Positions 1 to 11,804 are shown, counted from the stretch's first letter. The stretch: 64,000 bases of DNA from Actinostola sp. cb2023 (GCA_033675265.1 JAUJYZ010001079.1:248001-312000); one strand, 5' to 3'. The notes: generated from the sequence alone by a model not told the origin. Made by a program: numbers and translations.

Positions 1-2708
1 TAATATGCTGATCCCTGCCTTCTTCTCTCTCAACTTTCCAACCTCTGCCAACAGGGCTTGGTACCTGTGGGTCCTGACGTAGACATCGCCTCCATATTGC
101 AGCCTGATAGTTGGCTCTCTGACAATGCTTAACTAAGCAATCTCTACATGGCGGGAGTTGGTGGCTTTCAATTTCACCCTTCTTGGCACAGAATAGCTGA
201 TATCTTAGATCATTGACTGCCGTGGTAGTTGATTTGAGAACATAGAGGTGGCAGGTCAAGGCTTCTAGCTTGTTCATCAATTCTGGTGAGAGGTCCCACT
301 CTTGTCCCAATGTGGTGAAAGTATCACGGCTCTCTCTGTCGCTTATTAGAAGTTTAAGCGCTTGTGCTTTTCCTCTTCCAGCGAAGGCGCTAACTGAATC
401 GCATCCAGTGAATGCGTGCATCCCTACCACAGCCTTGCAGACATCCTGGCCAACAGCGTTAGCAACTTTATTGACATCCACGAGCTTTGTGCGGTTTCTG
501 GTTCCGCATTTGATGAACAGTGATGTGCCAATTTCGTCTGCAAATCCAATAGACATGATGAAGACGTCTGTGTCTTCTGCGCAGATCATGACTGAGCCAT
601 ACCCCTCGTCCGCGGCGTGGGATGCGTGTAGAAGTAAGCGACCATCAGCTTCTTCTTGCTTGCACTTCAAGACAGGTACCTCTTCACTGCCTTGTGAGGT
701 AATTCGGAAACAGACATCTTCAATCGTGGCAAACAGATCTTTGTCGTCTAACTTCTCCCTGCATCTTTGCGTCCTCCACTCACTGACAATGAAACTGATG
801 AGACTTGTTTTATTGCTTACTCTTGTAAGGAAATTTCGCCATTGTCTGACGATCTGAGTGCTTGTGATACTGCGTAACTGATGGCCAGTTTCTTCGCCTC
901 TCAGAGATCTTTCGAAGTTCTTTATTGATATTTCTCGGTATGTGTCAAATACTACATCTATTCTCTTGCATTGAGTACCCTCTCTCAGCGCCATATTCAA
1001 GACAGTGTCAGCAACATCTCCAAAAGACAGATGGTCAGCGTTCACTTTCTGCACCAAACTCATTCCATCAATTACTACAGCTAAGTTACTTGGGATTCGC
1101 TCAGCTGGCTGTACATTCTTCTGGAGCAAAGTTGCCAAAGCAGCCTTGTTAGTCTTGCGAAGGAAACCATCTGGGGTTGATAATGACCATGGTAATGGTC
1201 CTAGAGGATGTTTTAGAATTTCCTCCATCTCAAGATTCCGTCCTTGCGCCATCACTATGATTCGGGCAAACAGAGACCGATCAGCTTTTAGAATAATTGA
1301 TCTGCCACTAGACGTTGACGTTACTTGCTTCTTCTTATTCATATCACTAAAGGTCTTCAATTTATTAGTTTTTAAGGTATCGTGAAATTTCTTGACTTGT
1401 GGCACGTTTTCCATGCGCTCCTCTTTGAACGTTGCGTAGCATTTCTCGCCAATTTCATACGCTTTCATTAGATCTGTTGCAACGTCCTTTGGAGGTCCCT
1501 TAGCTGTTGCAATGCTGATGAGATCCTGGTTCTCAGCGAAGGGATTGTTCCAGCCTTGGATCAATTCAACCACTGCATAAACGGCTTGCTCATCTTTCAT
1601 GATGCGAGATCGCTGGAGATCTGTGTGTTGGGATTTTGCTTCTCCTTGTACCATATCTCTCAGTTGCCCCAAAAATGCACTCCTGTACTCCGCTGTGATG
1701 TAGTACCGCTGTACGGTTGCAGGCTTGAGGCTAAAACCCGCAGTTCCTCCAGGGGTCTGTGTGTCCTTATTCACCGTGACTTCAGTAGTCTGATCCACAG
1801 GTATCCTTCCAAATGGATTGTTCTTGGACAGCTGCACGGAAAAATGCCCATCCATGAACGCCTCGTGTACATCTGGATTTGTCTCGGCAAGATTAGTCAT
1901 CTGCGCATAGTATGGCGTAGGGTACCTTGCGTAGTTGATCTTGTCATAGGCAAAACACCACGCAATCATCATTCGAATGGCTTGGAGATGGAGATACCAG
2001 TTGCCTTCTCGAGATGCACGCAAAAGGCCAAGGACTATGCCCTCCACAGCATCTACATATGTCATCCAGAATGCTGACAATTCTCCATTACTGTGGCGTA
2101 GCTTCTCCAGGAACTCGCTCCACATGGTCATTACCTGTGTTAGAAGGGGACTTTGCAGAAGATCGTCAAACGCTTCCTGCTTAAGATCACTTGCCATAGC
2201 ACTGACCTTCTCCAGTAAAAGCTTGACGGCGATGAGGAGCTCGGGATCGCTGTTCTCCAACCACTTCATAAATTCTCCCCACGCCAGTCGCATCAGAGCT
2301 TCATACACATACTTGTGTGCCCTTACAGATCGATTATACTGCTTACCATCGATGACCCCATTAATCGACCCCTCCGCCACTATCTGTGATTCTATGAGGA
2401 TATCCTTCAAGCCACCATCACCAAACCGCTTACCAAGGATTGACAACATGCTACAGATCGTATGAAATGTTCCCATTCTCAGAATAATGTTGGAAAAGCA
2501 ATCATGCTTCCAAGCAATCTCGCATGCTTTTGCAAACAACGCCTGATCCATAACAATGATGATGGTGTTTAAGCACAGTCTCTTTCTGATCTCCTCGGAC
2601 TGATTTAAAATTTCAAACACAGTTGTCAAGTCCGTGGCAGAGGCATTTATCGTAGGCAGGTAGTGAATGACATCTTGTGATACAGGCACTTCGTCTCTCT
2701 CGTCTTGA
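1..2708 (-). CDS. Long open C-terminal frame of the disrupted gene, with XPG/FEN1-like PIN motifs; runs off the window
   Basis: This frame has no stop for about 900 codons and is still open at base 1, so it is the longest open stretch in the window. Acidic motifs occur in the order of an XPG/FEN1-type PIN nuclease: AVVIDGMSL (near 1070), IDVVFDTY (near 945), CAEDTDVFIMS (near 570), then GCDSVSAFAGRGKAQAL (near 390), which resembles the glycine-rich helix-hairpin region following the active site. A terminal RANYQAAIWRRC motif lies near 120. A nuclease fold is inferred from motif spacing only. The frame is entered from the upstream segment after a 2-nt offset in an (AG)n tract near 2695-2705, so as sequenced it cannot be translated from the gene's own start. 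Other possibilities: a downstream start, a basecalling error in the GA tract, or loss of selection too recent to have left stops. Confidence 0.6.
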
Positions 2709-4436
2709 TGTTAAATCCTGTCCAGCTGGGTATTTGTTGATTGCCTGAATCTACTTGTCTTGTCAGGATCCACAGCATGTTCTTGTTACTTGCCTGCTTC
2801 GCTGCATCATTTGCGTCACCTACATGGTGTTCCTTTGTAATAAGAGGATGGGGTCCCACACGAACACCAGCAACATAGACATCCAACTCCATTTGATTCT
2901 CGAAGTTCACTGATCTCTTCTTCGATTTATCAATACGTGGAAGCGCGACAGGCGGTGGATCAGGTCCAAAAACTCTTGGCTGAATTGCTATTCCGTTAAC
3001 ACGATGGGAAGTACCTTGTCCGGAGAGTGTTTCTTCCAGTCTATCAATGTTATCCCAAGCAAGATTTGTGAAGACATTCGGTTTGATGGTGGATGGAAGA
3101 ATTACTCTCTCATTCTGGCCTTGCGCTAACTTCTGCAAGCACAGAGCGGTATCATTTTCTTCCATCTGACTATATGACATACCATGCCCGAACTTGTTGA
3201 GTGTCTTGATGATCTCAGTGTTTCCAGTGAGAGTTTTTACTGCGTAAGGAAGCAGTACATGCTTGGCTGACTTGTGTTGGCCACATGTAACGGCGTATAT
3301 CAAGTCTTGTCCAAAAGACTCTACAAGGGTAATCACTCTCGCCGATGGCTTCTCATTTTCAGGATTTCCAGTCATAACTCCAACAAGAAACCGATGTAGT
3401 TGCATTGGCATGTGCACGGTACTGCTGATGTTAGCGGGATGGCATGGCCAAGTGGTTGGTTTCATCTCTGTCTTTATTGCTTCTCTAATTTGAGAACTAG
3501 CCTGATCTATTATCTTATTAACATCAGTCAGATTGGTTTTCCAGACGTTCAGCTCTGATTCTGATTCTCAAGGGCTACATCTTGGACTGATATACTGTCT
3601 GGAACTAGGAGAAGCTTTCCAGAACGATCTGAAAATATATAAATGACTCTAGCCTCCTGCGGATGTTTTTCTTGGCAGAAATGTTTAAAGCTTGCCCTTG
3701 TCTAGACATAGATACATCCAATCTCGCTGTCACAGAGGTGACTGGTACAATGATCTTATTCGGAATAATTACATTCCTGATATGATCAAAAAGCTCTTCG
3801 TAGGCTGCTTTTTCAGCAATTTGATACAACACTTCACTCTCATCGCTCTCATCTCCGTCGTCATCACCGCCAGGTTCCTTTTTACTTCTAGTATAGTTCC
3901 TATAACATGACGCATGATAATGTGCTTCTGCCGCCACAATATCCCGGCTGGTAATGGCTAGAATATGGGCATCCTGCTTTGATGTCGCACATTGACGTAG
4001 GGTTTGATCAGCCCTAAGTTGAACAGCTTTGATCAGCTTTTCCCTTGATTTTGGGTTCTTCTGGAATTTATCTTAGCCACAAAAAAATACACACAACCTC
4101 GTACGTTCTTGCGTTAATGGATGACGGTCCCCTACAAAGTCTTTTTTCACGTCTCTCATCATCATCACCATCATCAGCATCCTCTTGCACTCTTTTGATT
4201 TTCTCCAGCTCTCTTTTCATTGTGAATAGCATTCTACATTTTCGGTGGTAGAAGATGTTTGGGATTTCATTTTCCTGCAATGTTTTTTCAATATCTAAAA
4301 TTGGTCTATGATTCCGAATTCTTGCGGCTTGGAGTACAGTCTGCCATGAGCTGATGTCCTTGAGCGAAACTAACTTTTCATTGTCATCACAAGATGAAGA
4401 GTGAATGATGCAGTTATCTCGATTATACTGGTCCAT
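1..4436 (-). pseudogene. Disrupted large gene of an uncharacterised multi-copy metazoan family (Cys/His-rich N-terminus, PIN/FEN-like C-terminus)
   Basis: Read on the minus strand, successive open segments join into one long intronless protein that runs off the window edge. The N-terminal part (from the ATG at 4436) has paired Cys/His motifs such as YHRKC and HASCYRNYTRSK, which suggest zinc binding. At least four breaks are visible: a frame change at the A/T run near 4081-4087 with a TAA at 4073-4075 in the continuing frame; a frame change near 3640; another near 3560; and a 2-nt shift in a GA repeat near 2695-2705. Segment order is 4436-4068, ~4070-3620, ~3620-3560, ~3565-2700, 2708-1. I recall similar proteins as unnamed, many-copy predictions in corals and other invertebrates; this is memory, not a search. 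Several breaks lie in short repeats, so some could be sequencing errors, but four in one gene argues for a pseudogene. Confidence 0.7.
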
Positions 4437-5468
4437 TTTATCTACAAATCAATGATCACAATTCATATAATGTCATGAAAGCCTAAATGTGTAAAAACAA
4501 CGTTGATCTCTTGCTAATGAACATATTTTGCCAACTTCTTTTATCAAACTAATTATTCAAATTTATTATTTCCTGTCATTTCAATACGCCGGGGTAAAAT
4601 AGATAAACAACTTTCTAATTTAGATCATAGTTAGGCTAATAAAGTGGCTAATTCACTTTGAACAGCTTGGATTATGCTGAAGGTTTTGTTGTCTGTAGAC
4701 ATATCGAACGTCTTCACAGCAAATTTAAATGAACCATTATCCCAAAAACATCTTACCTCTAGGTAATCGCCACAGACACGATAAAACACTTCATGAGTAC
4801 CAAATAAATAAAATTCCTAGTCTTTATGACAGCTTTTTCCAAGATACAGTGTATGAAAGCCTCTTTCGATCGAAAACTTCAAGAATAAATATGACTGCTG
4901 AAATTTTGGCGGGACAAATTGAGCGGGAAATACAAACGCGTGCGCCCACTGCACAGGGATCCCAAATGTATAGTTATTGAAAAAATGGCCGGATTTTCAA
5001 ACTTTCAAAAATCATAATTTTATAATGGAATGGGATATTTTGATTATCTCTTCGATTTTGAAGTTGTCTCAATATATTCTTTCACATACGGCCAACAAAT
5101 CATTTCAGAACGGGAATTTCAAATTTTGGCACAAGTTTGATGACGTCATTTTCCCGCCAAAATCCGTTAAGGTGCAAATTCTAAAACGAATTTTTTTTTT
5201 GTTTCCATGAATACTGTTTATCTCTATAATATCACTTTGACTGGATTAAAATTGCAGAAGTTATTTCGAAAACGGGGATTTTGATAGGCTCCCAGCGTAG
5301 AATCAGGGATCTACAGGGGGGTCAATTAAAACGTCCGCAGTTCTCGGAAGCTACCACCGATCGGTTGCTATCAGGCATTTTCCAACTCTACAATGATATA
5401 GCTTCTAGAAGTTTCTTCCCCCATGATGATACCAAAAGCCAAATTTTCGGGGTCTGGCTCATGGACTA
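4437..5468. other. Intergenic, AT-rich, no recognised gene
   Basis: This stretch lies between the start of the disrupted minus-strand gene and segmental duplication copy A. Short open frames exist on the plus strand, but none has a recognisable domain or splice context. It may hold the old promoter of the minus-strand gene; no TATA element could be assigned. Confidence 0.5.
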
Positions 5469-5701
5469 TTGTGGATTTTGTTGTAGAAAATCTGTAAGTA
5501 AAACTTGACAGCAAATGCGTCCATTTCAAAGAATACAGCTGCTATTAACAATAATCGCGGGCTCATTAGGATTTTGCGCATTCTCAGACAAACTTCCCTG
5601 GACACACTTCTCTCAATTTCCTTAGACTACATGTGCTTCTCGTACATGTAGTCTTTATACATGTATTTCTTTTGTGTCCAGTAATATATAATTATTGAGA
5701 A

Positions 5702-6856
5702 ATGTGGGGCCAGTTCTGTACTAGGCGCTATTTCGAAGGGGCATTTATTTCTAGCTGGGAATATTGCATGGGTGAAACTATTGATGGCGAGTTGCTACAA
5801 ACCAACAAGAATAACAGTATAGCAATACAGACTGACGAAACTGGCTGTAGTAATAGTTGTACATCCATGTATGTAGAGAATGGTTCTGTCTTGCAACAAA
5901 GTAATCTGGAAAGAGAAATACCAGGAGGAAGTGAGGAGAGCAGTGCAAGTGGTGATACCAATGTTTTTATGGATGATGTTAATGCGAAGGAGAGTACATC
6001 CGGGAGCATAGATAACACAGAGACTGAAATTGAAGCAGAGATAAACTACACCGATGAAGATAGAACAGATCAAACAAATGCAATATGCAAACCATCAAAA
6101 TGTAATCTGAGGGCACGAAGCAGTGTTTCCCATCCATTGCCTGATGAGACATTTGAAGTTCCAAGTGGTCAAGGTGACTGCCCTGCCAAAGTAATTGCCA
6201 AGAAATATCACTGCAGTCACTGTAACAAGGCATTTAGATGCCTAAGTGCTTGTACAGTTCATGAACGCATCCATTCAGGAGAAAAACCATACAAGTGTAA
6301 GCATTGTAGTAAGACATTTACACAGAGCAGTAGTTGTATAAGTCATGAACGTATACATTCAGGAGAAAAACCATACAAGTGTAAGCATTGTAGTAAGACA
6401 TTTACAGATAGCAGTAGTTGTATAAGACATGAACGTGTACATTCAGGAGAAAAACCATACAAGTGTAAACATTGTAGTAAGACATTTACAGATAGCAGTA
6501 GTTGTATAAGGCATGAACGTGTACTTTCAGGAGAAAAACCATTCAAGTGTAAACATTGTAGTAAGACATTTACACAGTGCAGTAATTGTAGAACTCATGA
6601 ACGTATCCATTCAAGAGAAAAACCGTACAAGTGTAAACATTGTAGTAAGACATTTACACGACGTAGTAGTTGTATAAGGCATGAACGTATCCATGCAGTA
6701 GAAAAACCATACAAGTGTAAGCATTGTAGTAAGACATTTACAGATAGCAGTAATTGTAGAAATCATGAACGTATCCATTCAGGAGAGAAAGGATACAAGT
6801 GTATGCAACTTGGGCTCCCCACACCTTGGAAATTATTTGCAAGTGAATTCCAATGA
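5702..6856 (+). CDS. C2H2 zinc-finger protein, copy A (7 fingers), splice acceptor deleted
   Basis: The frame encodes an acidic Ser/Thr-rich N-terminal region, a short basic segment, then seven C2H2 fingers of the C-X2-C-X12-H-X3-H type joined by SGEKP-like linkers, and a short non-finger tail. Sister copies begin this exon right after a TTTAG acceptor at GAATATTGC. Here a 68-bp deletion (junction 5758/5759) removed everything up to and including the acceptor, so the frame now runs on into former intron sequence back to 5702. The conserved internal ATG (5768) is the likelier start if the gene is expressed. No WW-like first exon lies upstream. Finger 4 ends HERVL instead of HERVH, losing its last zinc-ligand His. 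Probable role: sequence-specific nuclear DNA binding, by family. It may be a 5'-truncated pseudogene. Confidence 0.7.
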   Translation: MWGQFCTRRYFEGAFISSWEYCMGETIDGELLQTNKNNSIAIQTDETGCSNSCTSMYVENGSVLQQSNLEREIPGGSEESSASGDTNVFMDDVNAKESTSGSIDNTETEIEAEINYTDEDRTDQTNAICKPSKCNLRARSSVSHPLPDETFEVPSGQGDCPAKVIAKKYHCSHCNKAFRCLSACTVHERIHSGEKPYKCKHCSKTFTQSSSCISHERIHSGEKPYKCKHCSKTFTDSSSCIRHERVHSGEKPYKCKHCSKTFTDSSSCIRHERVLSGEKPFKCKHCSKTFTQCSNCRTHERIHSREKPYKCKHCSKTFTRRSSCIRHERIHAVEKPYKCKHCSKTFTDSSNCRNHERIHSGEKGYKCMQLGLPTPWKLFASEFQ

Positions 6857-7203
6857 ATTTCCAAGGTTTGAATCGAAGAGTGCCGGTGCGGTTTTTCGAG
6901 TAATCAGATACGCACAAATATGTGTGACCTTCACATGCACCTGAATAGCAATGCTTGCTTCACAGTAAACATACAGTTTATTAAGCAGAATGAGATAGAA
7001 AAGGGAAATGTCTTGTTTTATAACGTCTGTAAAATTATTCTAACCCTATTTGAATGGACAGTAATATTAGATTACTACAATATATAATAATAATAATAAT
7101 AATAATAATCATTTATTTAAAAGCTCGTTAAAACGTGAACAAAAACAAATATATAATATATAATAAATTGTAAATAAAAAAAAACGAAATACTTTATGTA
7201 TAT

Positions 7204-7325
7204 AACCCCATGGACCACCCCATGGACCACCCAATGGATCACCCAATGGATCACCCCATGGACCATCCCATTGACCATCCCATGGACCATCCCGTGGACC
7301 ACCCCGTGGACCACCCCATGGACTA
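7204..7325. repeat. 12-bp minisatellite (catggaccaccc)
   Basis: About ten imperfect copies of a 12-bp unit such as CATGGACCACCC. The same array is in copy B (61220-61342), and a diverged one lies downstream of the unit-1 zinc-finger gene (22320-22440), so it belongs to the 3' flank of this family. The glycine/proline-rich frames across it are a by-product of the 12-bp period. Confidence 0.85.
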
Positions 7326-7436
7326 CCCACAGAATCACTAATTGTTAGAATTTTAAATTTCCAGGTTTTCCTTTCTTTCGAAGTCACAGACGTACATTGA
7401 AAATTGCATTGTGCTCACCTTCTTGTGGATTAACAC

Positions 7437-7863
7437 CCGGGGGGGGCACTAAGGGTATTTTTGGGTAGGGGTGTGCCGCGGACACCTCAAAACCCTGACC
7501 CTATCCCAGACCTAAAACTTTGATTTTCCATACCCTATTCCAGACTAAAGCTTAAAAATCTATACCCTATCCCAGACTTATCGACTTATGCCACTTTGGA
7601 GTGTTTACCAAAGTGGCATATCGCTGACATATTGAGCTCTTTTGTTTAATTGAAAGCGTGCTAAAGGGATATGTAAACTGATAGCGACTGATATTGGCGT
7701 TATTGCGGAAACCATACCCTATACCAGACCAAAACGTACCCTATCCCAGACTAAAAAGGCAAAACATGATACCCTACCCCAGACCTGGGAGCTCAAAAAC
7801 CATGCCCTATCACGCGGCACATACCCGTATAGCATATATAGGGGAGTACCCCCCCCCCCCCGG
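7437..7863. mobile_element. Non-autonomous DNA transposon with CCGGGGG ends, 9-bp target duplication
   Basis: The ends are CCGGGGGGGG and CCCCCCCCGG, followed by diverged inverted termini that share GGGTA..GTGTGCCGCG. The interior repeats ACCCTATCCCAGAC-type motifs several times. GATTAACAC flanks both sides (7428-7436 and 7864-7872) as a 9-bp target duplication. No transposase is encoded. A 9-bp duplication is typical of Mutator-like elements, but the class is not certain. Confidence 0.7.
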
Positions 7864-7872
7864 GATTAACAC

Positions 7873-9363
7873 GTACATTCTTTTCTTCTATTTATGTTAT
7901 ACACGTCCTCACAAAGCTTTAGCTTTTTAAAAATACTTATATTTCACTTTTCCCGGTCAAAAACCATCACACATAACTTGAACTCTTTGCTGAAAGCTAT
8001 TTTAGCATTGTACAAAACCAGGGTAAAATTACATGGGAGTCATTCTTTCCTAATGCCCTTAGATCTATCAGATTGTTAGCATGGCTATTTTTAGCAACAA
8101 GATTCGATTGGTTGGATTGGCAATGACGTCACTTGCACTAAACATGGTGGATATCTCCTTCGTCGATACTGAACATTTTTTACCACAGCTACATGTACAT
8201 GTAGTTATTAATAAATTAAATTGATAAATCGTTTATTATATGGCTATTTTTTGCTATTAAAATGTGGTTTTTGAATTTTCGCGCGGTTTCCCGCCATTTA
8301 TGTAAATAAGAAATCTGCTCAATCAAATTCAAACAAGAAAATCAAGAAAACCGGCGTTCAGTATAACAATTACAACCCGCTCAAAGTTCGCTATTCTACA
8401 TGAAATATCTTCATATAACACCGTAAGGGATTGATTTCTTTACAATGGACCTGTAAAGTTTGAAAAGAGTCGAAAAAACTTTGCCGGTGAGTCGGACTGA
8501 CTCAACTCAACATGGAAACCCAAAACTACAACTACAACTATTCCCAGGAAAAGATGGAATCGATTGATGTTGATTGAAAGTTCTGAATTCGACAAAAAAA
8601 GAGGATACGTCGGCCTCGCTTTACAAAGAAATGTGCTTGCTGCCTTGAACTTGAAGGTTGATTCACGACGAACATAGAACAGCTGCTTCAAAAACCTTCA
8701 AAAATACGTTCAAAGACGAAATATCTAAAACATTCCTTCAAAGACATTGAATCTCTTTGGATCTATTTGGTGGCTCGTATTTATTACTATCTCGAGTACT
8801 AGTGGTTTAGGAGTTTTAAAAAGAAAAGAAAAACAACAACAGAAAACAACAACCTGAGAGTGAAACTGAGTCAACAAATACGAGAGATTCAAACAAGATT
8901 TGTGAAGGTAAAGCGTGCATAGATTATGGTTCTTTTTTTTCCGCCAACGACTGCAAAGTGTGTGAGGATTATTTTTCTTAGACTTAATGATGTTTACATT
9001 CCATCTTTAAACTGCCTCTCAGTTGTTTGACTGATTTTGATTCATTGAAAATTTGTCGCTTGATTGCAGTCGTTTCTTGCAATAAGAACCGACGAGTCAT
9101 GTTGGGACTTGAGTCAGTTTTGCCATAGATTTTACATGTAATTATGCACATAAGCTTATAACATGATCTTGTGAATAGTTGGATCTGATGAGCTTGAAAT
9201 AGAAAAGTCGCTTGATAATTTCTTTGAGTGGATCGTTTTTTTCTCTCGTAAAAAAAACAGCTCGCTTTCTTTCTCGGCTTTTGATTTTTTCTATATTTTT
9301 TCGCGGTTATTCGTGATTTCACGGCGTTGTTAGCAAGTTTTACCTAGTGTAATCAGAAGTACC
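7873..9363. other. Duplicated non-coding stretch, no firm gene
   Basis: This part of the duplication is nearly identical to 61933-63411. It contains ATG sORFs such as METQNYNYNYSQEKMESIDVD near 8512. An open plus-strand stretch near 8750-8990, with a hydrophobic start and a Cys-containing end, is intact only in copy B. Nothing here could be assigned to a known family. Confidence 0.4.
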
Positions 9364-9368
9364 GGGTA

Positions 9369-10184
9369 CAGTGGCGGATCCAGGATTTTACAAAGGGGGG
9401 TGGATAATCATAAAGCTCTTTCAAGGTATATATTCTCCATCATATATTCTTCATCAGAGAGTCGACTGATTATAATTGTACAGGCCAGGTGCTGATTAGC
9501 CTGCTGATCGACGCCAAGGAGCATAGCTAGTCTTTTTTGCTGCTACACAAAAGTGAACCAGGGCCGTAGCAGAGGCCAATCGGTGGGGGAGACGCGTAGC
9601 GCCGGAGCGCCGTAGGTGTGAGGCGCTAGGGGGGTTTGGGGGCATGCTCCCCCAGAAAATTATGAAATCCAGAGTCTCGGAAATGCTATTTTCAGCGTTC
9701 TCCAAGAGTTATTTGTGATTTACGCGTATCGCTAATTACTTCCTGTCTCAGCAAACAAATGCATATTGAAAATAGTATAACATTACTGGAGAATTTCGAT
9801 GGATGAATCGATTCAGACAATCCTTTAATTAGCGAAAGTCCTTAATTATGAATCGTGCTCTGCTCTGACTAAGACTGGTTTTATTTCCATCATATCGCTA
9901 CGATCGCTCATGCTAGGATACGCGTCCAAAATGTGTTCAGCTGCGATCACTAGTGTGGTTTCCATATGATCGCTGTGAGAGCTGAAAAGAATTGTCAAAT
10001 TCAAGGACAATTTTATTATAATAAGGTTTAAAGCAAGTTCACACAACAGTGTTTATATAACATCTGAACAACCGGGTTTCTCTCAATCCGTGTAATAACG
10101 CGAAACATGAGGGGGAGTGTTAGAACACTTACAAAAAGAGGGGGGTGGCTAGCCACCCAATCCACCCCCCTGGATCCGCCCCTG
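9369..10184. mobile_element. Non-autonomous transposon with CAGTGGCGGATCCAGG termini
   Basis: The left end CAGTGGCGGATCCAGG is the near-perfect inverse of the right end CCTGGATCCGCCCCTG. A 5-bp GGGTA repeat flanks both ends (9364-9368, 10185-10189). The interior has G/C-rich stretches (CCCCCAGAAAATT and similar) but no transposase frame. The copy beginning at 63417 stops matching at 63963, inside the element. Confidence 0.7.
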
Positions 10185-10365
10185 GGGTAGGGTTTCAATT
10201 TGTAATGGATTTCGTCCTCTAAATGACAGGAATTAGCCTCACAGCCTATTTTCATCTTAGCTTTATTCTCTTGATTTTACACCATTGTCAATATCGTACA
10301 TCGCGATGAAAAAATTACCCGGTCTTGACTAAACCGACCAATCGGAACGCGCGCAGGGAACCAAC

Positions 10366-11189
10366 TAGGGCTGTCCACAAGTTGCTCCAAATTGTTTAAA
10401 AAGATGCTCAAAATTGCTCAGAAAGTTGCTCAAAAGTTGCTCCAAAACTCTAAAAGTTGCTCAAAAGTTGCTCCAAAATCTTAAAGTTGCTACAATGTTG
10501 CTTCGTATATTTACTATAATAAGATGCTAATTACCCAATCAAAGGAATATTTCTAACCGTTTTTCTTATTTTTTTCATATAATATAGCTTGTTAACAGGA
10601 ATTTACAACATTTTCTTTTTTATAGACAAATGCAATTTCACACTACCACCCTCCCCTCCCTCCCCTCTTTGCCACAGTCTCCCCTCCCCTGTCTTTGCAA
10701 AATAATATTTATATTTTACTTTATTTTCATAGTTTTCATTTCCTTTCTTCATTCATTCATTCTTTATCTTTTGTTTTTAATTTCCTGTACCCTTTATTTT
10801 ATTTTCTATCTCTCTACCTACATTCCATTTTTTAATTTCTATTTTTCATCCTCTTTTATCATTTCACATACAACCACTGTTCTCTCTTTCTAGTATGCAT
10901 TCTATAAAAAGTAACCGCTGACCACCTGAATCGCCTTTTCAAATAACCACAGAAAGCCCACTACTACTCCAAATGCACTAACCCAGTCCTGAACACTGCA
11001 TGCTGTTTACAAACTGTATTATGTCGACCCATAAAGCGAATAAAGGCCTGGTTAATTTGTTTTAATTTGTGGAAATGTTTAAGAAACAAAGATGTTGCTC
11101 AAAAGAAAAAATGTTGCTCGAAATAAAAAAAGTTGCCCGAAATCGGAAAAGTTGCGCAAAAGTTGCCAAGCAACTTGTGGACAGCCCTA
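10366..11189. mobile_element. hAT-like non-autonomous element (TAGGGCTGTCCACAAGTTGC)
   Basis: The inverted termini TAGGGCTGTCCACAAGTTGC and its complement are flanked by a 7/8-matching 8-bp duplication (GAACCAAC / GAACCATC). Terminus type and duplication length both fit hAT. Subterminal regions repeat GTTGCTCAAAA, a common arrangement for transposase binding sites. There is no transposase gene. A pyrimidine-rich stretch lies at 10640-10890. Confidence 0.7.
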
Positions 11190-11497
11190 GAACCATCCAA
11201 TCACGGCTTGTTGCTAAAAATAGCCAAGCTAACAATCTGATGGGAAAACACGTAGAGATGGACCCCATTAGTAATTTTCTCCTGACAAAACATATTCTCC
11301 ATGCTATTGGTTTTTGAACCCGGTAGCCAGTATGCAGTCTCAACAAAGCCTCAGGGACGGACCCAGTGGTGAAGGGTGTGGCTAGCCATGTAAAGCTAGA
11401 CTGATCAGGTCCAGGACTGATAAAATACAGCTTTTGCAAAACTTGAGCAGGTTTAATTTTCTTTGATTCTATATTTGACAGCAAGTTCTAATCATTA

Positions 11498-11804
11498 ATT
11501 GCTCCCTGACTAAAGCCGCTAACACAGTGCGCGACTACTTTCGTCAATGCCTTCAGAAGAATCATCGCTTTGATTTCATTGCAGACGAGACTGTGTCTCA
11601 AGGGCGGGAAGTTTGGGCGGTTTGTCTTCGAATACTATAGATCCAAGTCGAATGTGGTATGCAGATATCCGTAATGAGATCGATGCGTGGTATCAACGTA
11701 TGTATACAAAAGCTTTAAATCTTGCAGAACTGGCAGGTTCGACTGAAAAAAGGCTTCGCTGCCGCCTCGGACTTGAACTTAACCGCTGGAAATTCCGTCA
11801 TATA
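11498..11804 (+). pseudogene. hAT/ZMYM-type (DUF4371-like) transposase remnant
   Basis: One frame ending at 11638-11640 reads RFDFIADETVSQGREVWAVC, like the ADET...VCLR core of DUF4371 domains in hAT-derived proteins. A second frame (11652-11804) contains EIDAWYQRMYTKALNLAELA, like the segment before the hAT dimerisation region. The two are in different frames with a stop between them and most of the domain is missing. A shorter relic of the second part recurs at 22483-22560, upstream of the next zinc-finger unit. The family call is from motif memory. Confidence 0.45.

Larger units (their letters stand above)
5469..9915. repeat. Segmental duplication copy A (partner 59359-63963)
   Basis: From 5469 to 9915 the sequence matches 59359-63963 in the same orientation with very few substitutions. 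Both carry the zinc-finger exon, a 12-bp minisatellite, a GC-ended MITE, about 1.5 kb of shared non-coding DNA and the start of a CAG-GGCGGATCC element. Main differences: copy B has a 68-bp intron end that A lacks, three extra fingers (252 bp) and a 50-base G run (8 in A). Copy B also lacks about 170 bp that A has near 6992-7165. The two are about 54 kb apart, so this is a recent local duplication or, less likely, an assembly duplicate. Confidence 0.85.

Noticed and set aside
270..2465. Plus-strand frames at 270-857, 1005-1385, 1556-2077 and 1977-2465
   Set aside because: Shadows of the ~900-codon minus-strand open frame, which has the coherent motifs.
7109..7387. Glycine/tryptophan-rich minus-strand frame (also 61032-61401)
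   Set aside because: Translation of the 12-bp minisatellite; no start context or splice support.
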